Source of the DNA: Labia minor
Taxonomy: Eukaryota; Arthropoda; Insecta; Dermaptera; Spongiphoridae
Direction: 5' to 3'
Assembly: GCA_963082975.1 (NCBI GenBank)
Contig: OY720350.1
Coordinates: forward strand, 39,177,851-39,241,850
DNA: 64,000 bases
In this document: positions 50,753-60,620 of the stretch, one piece after another
How positions within the stretch are numbered: the first letter of the stretch is position 1
Layout: the number at the start of each line of letters is the position of its first letter
Translations under genes and position numbers: made by a program
The notes under the pieces: model-generated
Seen by the model: the letters and a program-made list of their open reading frames with translations, nothing else
Told to the model about the DNA's origin: nothing
Databases searched by the model: none

Positions 50753-50844
50753 AAGGGTGTTTTTTTCGAGGTATAGAACTTTAAGTTGGCATTACTGTTC
50801 AAGTTGACGACCGATTTAATAGCTGTCAAGTGATTTATTCTCAG
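50753..50844 (+). mobile_element. Mariner-like fragment (copy D2), left end only
   Basis: The left terminus AAGGGTGTTTTTTTCGAGGT and the leader TTAAGTTGGCATTACTGTTC up to TTTATTCTCAG match D1. It ends abruptly before the transposase start and is preceded by TA. Confidence 0.85.
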
Positions 50845-51304
50845 ATATACCCCTCTCGCTTGACATATTGACAGAGAATCAGTTCACGAGTAATGAATAG
50901 ATGGTGTTAGTGGTTTAGTAAAATTTTATATAGTAGAGTATTAATTTCGAATTATGTAATTATCTTTCATTTAGAATTTATTGTCAATTGTAACTTCTCT
51001 GAATCAAATTCGGGGAAGAGAGGTGTTAAGACTCCAAAGGTGGTCTTAATGCCTCGCCTTAGTGGAATTAATAATTTTTTTAGGTTAATAATTATTACCT
51101 TATTAATGCAAATTTGAAAAATTATTTCTATAAATTATTCTACTGTCACAGTTCAAATTCTTCCTAATTATTGGTTGGATTGAATGAATGCAAATGTTAT
51201 GACCAACATTCATTTATTAAAGTCATTTGTTGTGTTAGTCGTATTGCTAGAAGCATTGATACTCCGCGATATCATAATACTGTCAGATATAGCTTCATTT
51301 AAAA
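50845..51304 (+). other. Unassigned less AT-rich stretch, possibly retroelement-derived
   Basis: The sequence following the mariner fragment begins ATATACCCCTCTCGCTTGAC and includes TGTTAAGACTCCAAAGGTGG. It is interrupted by the hAT at 51313, and coding-like sequence resumes at 52515. LTR-retroelement origin is only a guess. Confidence 0.25.
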
Positions 51305-51312
51305 CAATCAAT

Positions 51313-52492
51313 CAGGGCTTCGAACCGTTATTTTTTTCGTTTCGATTTTCGTTCCGGTTCAATAAAAAAAAAATATCAGTTCGGTTCCGGTTTTCGTTCC
51401 GGCAAAAATAACGGTTTTTTCGGTTTTCGGTTCAGCTCCGATTAATTAATTTTAAAGACCTTTTATTTGTATTAGAAATTTAGGTCGGGGTATGCTGAGT
51501 CTGCCATAAATATATAAAAATATTACTTGCTACCACCCTAAATCATACTACATGAATTGATACAATATAATATAAATAATAATAATTAATTAAAGGTATA
51601 ATAATTAGAAGTATATAATATAAGATGTTAATATAATTCATTAAACGAAACAAATAAGTATGAATATTTTTTTACATCCTTCTACTTTCAAACACTCAAC
51701 AAACGAAACAAATTCGTATATTTAATGTTAAAGTATACAGGATTCTTGGATATATTTACTTATAATTATAACTATAATTATAAAAGATGAAAATTATACC
51801 TCTAATTATTAAAATATCTTCTAATATATTTTCATTTAAACTATTTCTATTGTCTCGTAAAATAAACTTTAAACCAGAGAAAGCTCTTTCAACACTAACT
51901 TGTGTTGCAGTATCTCCTAAAACCACCATTGCAATTTTGTTAAAATGAGGATATGTATTTTTATTTTCCTCCCAAAATTCTAAAATAAGTTTTTTACTGT
52001 CTAATCTTCGTACTTGGTCAAAGGTATTCAATATTTGTTTAAATTTATTTAATAATTTTATTTATATTTATGAATCATTTTCTTTATATCAATACATAAC
52101 CCTGTAACAAATGGAATAAATAATTTAAAAAATTAATACTTAATAATTAAATCATTAAATCAAAATTTCAGTATTAAACAAATGATGAAAACATTAAATT
52201 CTGTATTGCGACTACGAGATGCTGCCAACACAACCGAAGGGAGAGTATGACTAGGACACTAATTTTTGAAACAAAGTTTTTAGCGACACATGCAGTGCGA
52301 GGCATAACTAATTGAAAAAAATTCGGGCTTGGGTGTTGCCAAAACACCTCTTGTGGCAACTCTGGATTGAACACGTACTGAACTGAAATAAACCGATATT
52401 ATTTTTTTCGGTTCAGCTCCGGTTTTCGTTCCGACAAAAATACCGGTTTTTTCGGTTTTCGGTTTTCGGTTCAGTTCCGGTTCGAAGCTCTG
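51313..52492 (-). mobile_element. hAT element with truncated transposase, 8-bp TSD (CAATCAAT)
   Basis: The termini are CAGGGCTTCGAACCG and CGGTTCGAAGCTCTG, with inner repeats of TTCGGTTTTCGGTTC and CGTTCCGGCAAAAATA in inverted orientation. CAATCAAT flanks both sides (51305-51312, 52493-52500). The total of 1180 bp leaves room for only the last part of a transposase, which is present on the minus strand. Confidence 0.93.
51756..52031 (-). pseudogene. hAT transposase C-terminal dimerisation domain fragment
   Basis: The 91-residue open stretch includes FWEENKNTYPHFNKIAMVVL, GDTATQVSVERAFSGLKFIL and NSLNENILEDILIIRG. This is the hATC dimerisation domain, which forms the last part of hAT transposases and contributes to the catalytic fold. 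The N-terminal BED finger and catalytic core are missing, so it is a deletion derivative and could not act alone. The start codon at 52031 is likely fortuitous. Confidence 0.85.
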
Positions 52493-52514
52493 CAATCAAT
52501 TTTGTATAAACAAG

Positions 52515-52660
52515 TTTAGTTGTTGATGAACAGCCTAATCCACGGGTTGATCAACCACAAGTTAAAAGCATCAAAACATCGCCAGGAGCTTCCAGGAGTG
52601 AAATCTCTGAAGAAAAGTTTAGTGTTTTACCTTCTACTCCCCACAGACGTTTGTATTATA
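52515..52660 (+). pseudogene. Protein-like fragment of unknown origin
   Basis: The + strand reads LVVDEQPNPRVDQPQVKSI, KTSPGASRSEISEEKFSVLP, STPHRRLYY and runs into the next mariner. Removing the hAT at 51313-52492 would join it to an upstream frame ending DIASFKTINFV, with one stop between. Composition is protein-like and GC-richer, but I do not recognise the family. Confidence 0.3.
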
Positions 52661-53033
52661 AAGGGTGTTTTTTCGAGGTATAGAACTTTAAGTTGGCATT
52701 ACTGTTCAAGTTGACGACCGATTTAACAGCTGTCATTTATTTTATTTATTTATTCTCAGTTTGGTTTGGCAATTCATCATGAATAGACTTACGCCTGAAC
52801 AATGCTTGCAAATAGTGCAATTTTATTTCGAAAATATGGTTCTGTGCGGAATACGTATTGTGTACTACGTCCATTTTATCGTCGACAAAATCATCCATCA
52901 GAGCAGTTAATTCAATTAACCATGGAACGTTTTCGCACCACATTTACACTTATTGATAACTCGCATCCCCAGAGACGCCGTACGGTGCGTACAGAAGAAG
53001 CTATTGTTACTGTAGAGCGTAGCATTGAGGAAG
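52661..53033 (+). mobile_element. Mariner-like fragment (copy D3), 3'-truncated
   Basis: The left end AAGGGTGTTTTTTCGAGG is preceded by TA. A 13-bp AT-rich expansion lies in the leader near 52736. The transposase start MNRLTPEQ is present with a frameshift after FENM, then VRNTYCVLRPFYRRQNHPS, and RTEEAIVTVERSIEEV. The copy breaks off at the same EE position where D1 has its internal deletion. Confidence 0.87.
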
Positions 53034-54041
53034 TAGATCACAATAAATCACTTAAACCATTATTCATAAAATTTTCTTTTTTTAGGTTCAATATAATGAA
53101 ATATTTTCAAATAATATTAAATTATTATTATTATTTTTTTAAAATATAACCCACTTTACAATATCAAATGAATTCCTTTTTTAATTAAAAATTTAAAATT
53201 ACAAAAAAAATACATTTAATTAGCCTAAATTATTTTTAACAAAATATAATTCATTTTAATCTTTTTAATTAATATTATATGTTAAAATTAAAAGATATAT
53301 TTTATATATTGTTAATTTTTCTCATAATAAATTTGAATGTACTCTAGTTGAATAAAAAATATTTCAAATCTGCTTCTTATTCTTTCTGTTAACCGTGTTT
53401 TATTTCAACTCTGGGAATGAGAATATTTATACTACAATTTAGTAATTGTTCTTAGCCTCAATAAAAAAAAAAGTAAAAATATTTCACATCCGATATTGTT
53501 TATTTATTTATAAACTATAATTTCATTTAAATAAAGTACAATAAATCTATTTCTAATCAATAATAAAATATAAAAATAAAAATGTTTTCTCTGATAGCCA
53601 AATTAAAAAGTAAATAAAAACAGGCGTAAGGAAATAATCTAAAAATTACCATTGAAATATAATAATTCAATTCAATAGGTTAAGCATAGATTTTTTTATA
53701 AAATAAGGAAAGAAAGAAACCTGTTTGTATTATCGATCAATAAATAAATAATAGTGTAATTATAATTCAATTGAAAAGAAAATAATAATATATTTATTGA
53801 CAATACATTGACAATATATATATATATATATTATATATGCTCATTTAGGCTTTCTAAATATATTTATTTATATATAATATTTAAATAATATCTTTTATAA
53901 ATTATATAATAATATAATTTATTTTAATCTTTATTTTATACAAATTAAGTTTAAATGTTTGATAATGTTTTTAGGTACAAAAGTTTTAAATTCTATCTGA
54001 CTATTAAAGGTAATATTTTAAATATATAGAATCATTTCAGT
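53034..54041. other. AT-rich sequence, nothing recognised
   Basis: A/T runs and a (TA)n array near 53814-53836; no exon, terminus or family member found. Confidence 0.7.
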
Positions 54042-54102
54042 AATTGTTTACAAAACGGAACTCCAGGGATTTGGATGAAACTTTGCCAGTGGATTCCTTT
54101 TT

Positions 54103-54251
54103 ACCGACCGCGATAGTAAGGGAGGTATTGTTTTCACACCAAATTTCACATGTGGAGATTTTTACATATCTCCACGAATCATGCATTTTCTTAACAGAAA
54201 AAAGTATTTTTAGAATGATGTCTGTCCGTCCGTCCGTCCGTCCGTATAGAT
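54103..54251 (+). mobile_element. Repeat family B, copy B5/6, first part
   Basis: It starts ACCGACCGCGATAGTAAGG (two bases lost from the subterminal repeat) after CCTTTTT and runs through the (GTCC)n microsatellite to CGTATAGAT, where the insertion begins. The second part resumes at 55284. Confidence 0.85.
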
Positions 54252-54384
54252 TATTTCAATAAGTATGATATATTAAAACATTCATTACTTTTTGGGTTTA
54301 TATATAATTATAATATATTTTAATTTTAATATTATAATATATTTTAATTTGATCAGTAAATTAATTATATTTTATTATTGTATA

Positions 54385-54580
54385 TGTTATATTTATCTAT
54401 CTCTGTAGCTGTACAGTACTCAAAAGTTTTCCACCTCATTTATCCAAGTGTCCCTATCCTGAAACACAACCACCCAACCAAACACACACTCATCCTTTTC
54501 ACGTCCCTTCCCACCCACCTTGGTCTTCCAAGCGGACGTTTCCCACTCGGTTTCCCCACCAATATATTTTTCATTTAAAT
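54385..54580 (-). pseudogene. LINE C-terminal tail, 3' end near 54385
   Basis: The minus strand reads GETEWETSAWKTKVGGKGRE, then DRDTWINEVENF and a 3' end CTACAGAGATAGATAAATAT with GATA units. It is stop-interrupted and 5'-truncated. Confidence 0.6.
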
Positions 54581-55069
54581 GTATAAATTTTTCCAAGAAA
54601 AATATTATAATAAATATATCTGGATTATATCTTTCAATAACTAATCAATAACTATTTTTTTAAAATCCTTCTATTTATTTTAATATACTTAATCACAACT
54701 TTAAAATACATTTTATAATGAATATTCATTTTATTGTAAAATAAATGAAAACTAAATTTTACAATTCAATTATTTATAATGTGATAGTAAAATCTTTTAA
54801 ATAAAACATTTATAAATGTTAATAAATAATTTTAAACTGAGGTAACGATTCATAAATGACAAAAATTTGAAGAAAGAAAAATGACAAAATAAAAAAAAAC
54901 TAGAAAAAATTTCAAAAATGAAAAAAAAAATCGAAAAATTCATGAAAAATGTAAAAAAAAATACATAAAATTAACCAACGTCATTTATGGTTACTATGAG
55001 AAAGGCTTGAACAATAACTTGTAATTTATTTTTTGGGTCCAATCACGTGTTGGACGATTATAATCATAA

Positions 55070-55282
55070 AAATCTGTCTATCTATCTCTGTGGCTCTACG
55101 GAACTCGAAAGCATATTTCTCCAAGTATCCCTATTCTGAGCCACAGCCCTCCATTCCCTACCCTTTCCCATCTCTCTCTCCCTTTCCACATTATATACCC
55201 ACCGCGTCCTTGGTCTTCCAAGCGGACGTTTCCCACTCGGACTCCCCATCAATATATTTTTCTCCATTCTTTTCTCTCCCAT
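55070..55282 (-). pseudogene. LINE C-terminal tail with GATA-repeat 3' end
   Basis: An open stretch on the minus strand reads KNILMGSPSGKRPLGRPRTR, WVYNVEREREMGKGREWRA, VAQNRDTWRNMLSSSVEPQR. KRPLGRPRTRW and the DRDTWR motif are hallmarks of the end of LINE ORF2. The 3' end CACAGAGATAGATAGACAGA has short GATA repeats, consistent with target-primed retrotransposition. It is the best-preserved tail in the window. Confidence 0.72.
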
Positions 55283-55283
55283 T

Positions 55284-55760
55284 CTGAACGGCTCAAACGA
55301 TTTTGATGAAATTTGGTATATTTTCTTAATGCATCAGTGGGATGAATTGATCAACTTTTGGTGCAAATCCGGAAACCGGAAGTGGTAGTATTAGCGATCG
55401 ACGATATGAAGGGAAGGGTTATTTTCACACCAAATTTCACATGAGGAGATTTTTTTATATATCACCACGAATCATACACTTTGTATTGGTTTTATCCCCG
55501 GGAAAATCATATTTATTAGTTTTTTCTTGATTTAAAATTATATGACGTCATCCAGCCATTCATGACGTCACAGCCTGGTCTTGCATATATATTATAAATA
55601 AAATAAAATTAAAAATGTTTATATTTATTATTTATGTATCCATATCTGTTTTTTATTACATTAATAGATATATTAAAATTATTTGAAATTGTTTCTGTAG
55701 CTGGAAATTAATTTACTTCAAACCGTCGGTCGGTTCGGACCTGGCCACAGGTCAACTTAT
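55284..55760 (+). mobile_element. Repeat family B, copy B5/6, second part
   Basis: It resumes at CTGAACGGCTCAAACGATTT, about 9 bases downstream of where the first part stops in the family sequence, and continues to the 3' end: TGACGTCA at 55543-55550 and 55563-55570, inverted subterminal repeat CGTCGGTCGGT, hairpin GACCTG-GCCA-CAGGTC and AACTTAT, followed by TTAATTC of the host arm. Confidence 0.88.
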
Positions 55761-56034
55761 TTAATTCTAAAGAAACTTTCCTTATGCAATATTTCTCTGT
55801 CTCTTCTAGTTTACGAGATAAAAGTTGTAAATGGATTTATATACCAATTTTAATAATTAAAATATTATTAAATTATTATTAATAATTAAAATATTATTAA
55901 ATTATTATTAATAATTAAAATATTATTAAATTATTATTAATAATTAAAATATTATTAAATTATTATTAATAATTAAAATATTATTAAAATTTGTATATAA
56001 ATACATTTACAATTTTTATCTCGTAAACTAGAAG

Positions 56035-56344
56035 CAGTGGCGTAACTAAGGGGGGGGGGGGGGGCAGGGGTGGACATATGTCCCCAGGCGCCAAATTTAG
56101 GGGGCGCAAAATTAGGGAAGCCAATTTGGAACAAAAGAAGAATTAATATTTAAAGTAAAACTCTATTTTGTGTAAGTCAATAAATATTATTTATACGCTT
56201 ATTAAAATAATATAAACCTGTTTCGTTATTCGTCATTAATATTCTTTAAAAAAAATTAAATTAAATATATATATATATATATAAGAAAGGGGGCGCTAAT
56301 TTCTCAGTTGTCCCCAGGCGCAAGAACCTCACGGTACGCCACTG
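56035..56344. mobile_element. hAT MITE (310 bp), 8-bp TSD (ACTAGAAG)
   Basis: CAGTGGCGTAACTAAGG and CGGTACGCCACTG form the ends, and ACTAGAAG flanks both (56027-56034, 56345-56352). The G-run near 56051 and GGGGGCGC blocks lie inside both ends. It is related in terminus to family J but differs inside. Confidence 0.93.
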
Positions 56345-56479
56345 ACTAGAAGAGACAGAGAAATATTCCATAAGGAAAGTTTCTTTGGAATTAAAAAAGG
56401 AATCTACTGGCAATCCCTGGAGTTCCGTTTTGTAAACAATTACCATCATTTCATTTCAACTTGCACCTATTAGTAACAA

Positions 56480-56762
56480 ATGGTGGGGCCCACTAGCCCG
56501 AGGGGCCCACCGAAACCTAAATTTCTTTAAAAAAAATTTCAAAAAACTGTTGAGTTTATGGATAATCGGAGTTTAAATAAAACAAGTTATTCTTGATACA
56601 GATAAAAAATACATAATTTTTACATAAGTACTATATATGTAAGTATAAAACAGCCTAAATTATAATATAAACAAAATTTGTCTTTCAATTATAATTGTAA
56701 ATAACCGAGGGCCCATTTCAATTTTACCGCCCGGGGCCCCCAATCAACTTAATCCGCTTCTG
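56480..56762. mobile_element. Degenerate hAT-like MITE
   Basis: The right end in reverse complement is CAGAAGCGGATTAAGTTGAT followed by GGGGGCCCCGGGCGG. The left region GGTGGGGCCCACTAGCCCGA has the matching GC-rich block, but its outer terminus is not clear, and no exact target duplication was found. Confidence 0.55.
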
Positions 56763-57059
56763 TTAATTAGTTTTAAGTTTAAAAAAGAAGGTTGGTTAAA
56801 ATGGACATAAATCCAATCCTCACTCTAAAAATATTAAAATTTTAGAAACAATTTTTCATCAATCTTAGTTTTCTTTACACTGCAAAATCATAAAATTGGA
56901 TAAATTGATGTTTATTTTATTGAAATTTCTAATAATAAAGTGAATGGTTGAGGATTCAACTTTAATTTATAAAACCTGACTCAATTTTATAAATGACATT
57001 ATTTGAGATCAGTCTTTTGAAAAAAAAAATAAATTTCTAAATGATAATAATAAGTAATA

Positions 57060-57480
57060 ATGTTATTGTGCACCATGACTGAACGGAACTGAAAAAACTG
57101 AAATATCATTCTGGCCATTAGAAGTGCATCCGTAAGGTAGACAAATAAATCTTCTACTCATCATCTTCCATCGACGTTCAAGGTAATGAGTACAATAGAG
57201 CTTTTTAATTAAAACACAAATGAATAAGAAATAATAATGATATAAAAAAATATGAAATAAAAAAAAAAAAAAACACGATCTGTTTGACCCAGATGTTACG
57301 AGTTAGATGGAAGTGAATAACAAGACTTGTCTAGATCACCTTGGTTCCATGCTATGGAGTTGTCCCACAACCGCCGTCACTCACCACCAAGGCAAATGTC
57401 AAAAGTAACGATGATTAACGCTACCGGAAAATTTTCGTTCATCATTCATCTGTGATTGCCAACCTATCATTCCATAACCA
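57060..57480. other. Unassigned GC-richer island
   Basis: Two blocks (57060-57200 and 57290-57480) are clearly less AT-rich than their neighbours. On the minus strand a splice-donor-like GGTGGTGAGTGACGG lies near 57375-57390. Frames on both strands contain stops, so a coding exon is not supported; an untranslated exon or regulatory block is possible. Confidence 0.35.
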
Positions 57481-57875
57481 CAATATAACAGAATATTTGA
57501 TACTGTTTCAAAAAAAAAAAATATATATATATTTATATTTCTTTATTGTTTTTTATCATTATTATTATTAGATATTAAGGACATTAACGCCTCGTTTCCA
57601 CTTTGTTGGCACCAGTTACATTGATAAAATAAACAGTCTATATAATTATTTACAAATCGGTATAAATATTTAATTAAATCACTAACTATAAATAAATTCT
57701 TAATGAACTGGCTGTAAAGGGGCTACACCAGGTAGAATAAATAATTATTAATCATCAACATTAGACAAACCCCAACTGGACTAAAAAAAAAATTTTCTTC
57801 TAACATCGAATGCTAGTTTGTGTGTCAAAATTTATGTAGAAAAAAATTATTATCACGGCTGTAAAGGAGCTACCC

Positions 57876-58345
57876 AAGACTTTTCTTATGAAATTTTCCC
57901 CGGCATCTTATAGTTTTCGAGATAAAAATTATTTAGTAGTTATGAACGTCGAAATGTACTATTAAGTAATGTTTTATTGACTAATTCACTTCACTAATTT
58001 TCGGTTTTTATAAGTTCGGTTTGGATTTATGAAAATTAAAAAATTAATTAAATCATTTTCCTATATTATGAAAATTAAAAAATTAATTAAATAATTTCTT
58101 ATATTATGAAAATTATAAAATTTTCCTATATCCAAACCGAACTTATAAAAATCGAAAATAAGTGCGCCATCTGTTAGCCAAACGGATAAAACATACTAGC
58201 TAATGAATATCGATGAATTTATATGTAAATTTTAATAATTTTTATCTCGAAAACTATAAGATGTCGGGAAAAATTTCATAAGAAAAGTTTATTTAGAATT
58301 GCAAAAGGAACCCACTGGTAAAGTATTATCCAAATCCACGAAAAT
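57876..58345. mobile_element. Foldback element H2
   Basis: The outer arms GACTTTTCTTATGAAATTTT, GGCATCTTATAGTTTTCGAG, ATAAAAATTA (57876-57935) recur inverted at about 58243-58295. The inner arms TTTTCGGTTTTTATAAGTTC, GGTTTGGAT (about 57999-58028) recur inverted at 58132-58163. Between them are about three units of ATGAAAATTAAAAAATTAAT. The block CTCGAAAACTA with AAAAGTTTATTTAGAATTG resembles the H1 arms. Confidence 0.78.
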
Positions 58346-60066
58346 GAGTTAACCTGAATAATTACCAAATAAATAAATAAATAAACTAAACCTTGTTTTA
58401 GCCATTAACACCAGACACTAAACTTGACTAACAAATCAAAGTTGTCTTTCAAAGAATTTATTTGTTGTTAAAAAATGTTTATAATTAGAGAAATTTCCTA
58501 AAGTTTTTATTTCAATTTATTAAAAATATGAACAAATTTGATTAAAAATAAAATATAAATAAATAGTCAACTTAATGTATTTGGCTAATTAGTAAAGTAA
58601 GTTTATTCCTAATTATATTTAAATTATTATCCGAGTTTTCACACTTACTTCGCACAAGTTATGGTAAACTTTGACCTATCCCAGTCGTTCTTTTTCCTTT
58701 TTGTGGATATTCAGTATTTAAATATATAGATTTTCTTTATGTTGTATTTATTATTTTTATCACGTTTTTCTTAGCTTGCTTTCTTGTTTATCTGTTCGGA
58801 TCAAATCTTGCAATCGAAATTTCGACCACTTCCAGTCATCCAATCGCTCTGAAACTTTTCAGAGTTATGTATTCTGGATGACAATACAATAAAATAACAC
58901 ATTCGTAGCTTGCAAGTGATTAATTAGAGCATAATTAATGAATATTTGTATTTTGTTAACTTAAAAAGGAGAAACAATAATAATACAACAAAAGGCCCTT
59001 TCCAAAACTTACCTTTCTCAATACATAATACAAAAGAAGAAAACAACAAAAGGGACTTTGTCAAAACATTAAAAATAAATAATACAGATGTCCATAGTCC
59101 GCTTGTTTAAAAAAATATTCAAGAGTTGATTCTAGTATGTATTAAATATATTCAATATATTAAATATTAAATATATTATTTTTGATCTAAACGAATAGAG
59201 AATGGATTTTACATAAAATTTGTAATCATTTCACAAATTAATAATATAATAAATGACACATTGTGAATTGACGATAAAAATAAATATATTTCATTAGATC
59301 TTATTTTATTATACTAGCAAAAATTGTATAAATATATTTTTAATTTTCTTTCGAAATTAATTAAAAAATTTTAAAATATTTTAAATATAAAAAATATTGA
59401 TACAATATCTAATACAAAAACGAGGCGGGATGCAAATATAATACATTAATTAATAATAATAATCAAAATATTAAAATCCGTTTAAATAAGAAGTTTGAAA
59501 AAATGTTCAGGTCGCTCCCCTCCAACTAAATGACAGTCCTGATCGTATGTTCCATGCTGCGAATTAAATTTGGATTAAGCATCATAAATTCTAAAATAAT
59601 AATTAAATAAATTTCAAATAACGATTAGATATTTATTAAATGAATTACTAATAAATAATATTCAATCTAATGAAATAAAGAATCTCTATATATTATATAC
59701 ACGGTAAATGTATTAGAAAAAATAAAAAGCCATTTTTTTTTTATGAAGAATTTTGATTTTTTTAAATTATAATTTCTGACTTTTGATTGATTACATTTAA
59801 AATCATTTTAAAGTTATAATTTCGTCTTTACAAAGAGAGATAAAAAATTAATAAAATCAAAATATTGAAAAAATATAATAGGGAGGTAGAAAAAAGGTTC
59901 AAACTCCCCTCTTCTTATTTTTACTTAACGGGTCTTCTGATTGGTTGCCTGTTTCGACACACCTTTTTTCGACTTAAACGCCACCCTCAATTTCCTTCAG
60001 CTATCATTTGCTCTCTGCATCTCACCAAGTCATCATTAGCACTCTTGCTAACTGAGTGTATTTTAC
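58346..60066. other. AT-rich sequence apart from repeat F1
   Basis: No gene or transposon terminus was recognised except the F copy at 58761-58945. A slightly GC-richer patch at 59880-60060 has no protein-like frame. Confidence 0.6.
58761..58945 (+). repeat. Dispersed repeat family F, copy F1
   Basis: This block matches 60067-60267 almost base for base: CACGTTTTTCTTAGCTTGCT, GATCAAATCTTGCAATCG, CGACCACTTCCAGTCATCCA, ATTCTGGATGACAATACAAT. F2 has extra GTTT units. Size, lack of coding and a B-box-like GGTCAAATC suggest a SINE-like element. Confidence 0.75.
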
Positions 60067-60267
60067 CACGTTTTTCTTAGCTTGCTTTCTTGTTTGTTTG
60101 TTTGTTTATTTATCTGTTCGGGTCAAATCTTGCAATCGAAATTTCGACCACTTCCAGTCATCCAATCGCTCTGAAACTTTTCAGAGTAATGTATTCTGGA
60201 TGACAATACAATAAAATAACACATTCGTAGCTTGCAAGTGTTTAATTAGAGCATAATTAATGAATAT
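60067..60267 (+). repeat. Dispersed repeat family F, copy F2
   Basis: Same orientation as F1, about 1.3 kb downstream. It carries a short (GTTT)n expansion at 60090-60106 and otherwise the same order of blocks. The two copies diverge at both edges, so they are dispersed or segmentally copied elements. Confidence 0.75.
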
Positions 60268-60620
60268 AATTTTGTATGGGAAAATCAAAACAAAAAGTGT
60301 AAATATTTAAATTTGAAAAAAACCGTTAAAAACCCGTTAAAAGAATAATATAATATGTATAATATTTAAAATGTAAATAAATTTGAAAGAAGGTATATTA
60401 ATGTTTTGTACTGTAATTTAGAAAACAAAATTTAAATTTATGAGTTTTAGGCAATAAAGAATTAAAATATGAGAAATTTAAAAATTTCTCTTTATAATTC
60501 AATTTAAATTTATTACTTTCAGGATAATAGTATTTCATGACTATTAAAGTCAATCAAAAAACTTAAAAGTAGTATAGGTCAAGTGAAATCGATTGCAATA
60601 TATGAAGACTAAAAAGTAGA

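Larger units (their letters stand above)
54042..56443. mobile_element. Foldback element H1 with nested B, LINE-tail and hAT insertions
   Basis: The outer arms TAATTGTTTACAAAACGGAA, CTCCAGGGATT and GCCAGTGGATTCC (54042-54098) match 56395-56443 inverted. The inner arms AAAGAAACTTTCC, ATATTTCTCTGTCTCTTCTA, GTTTACGAGATAAAA (from about 55765) are matched at 55995-56034 and 56353-56395. The centre (about 55850-55990) is a tandem array of about 30-bp units, AATTAAAATATTATTAAATT. The left arm holds a B element, itself split by LINE tails; the right arm holds a hAT MITE. Confidence 0.83.
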
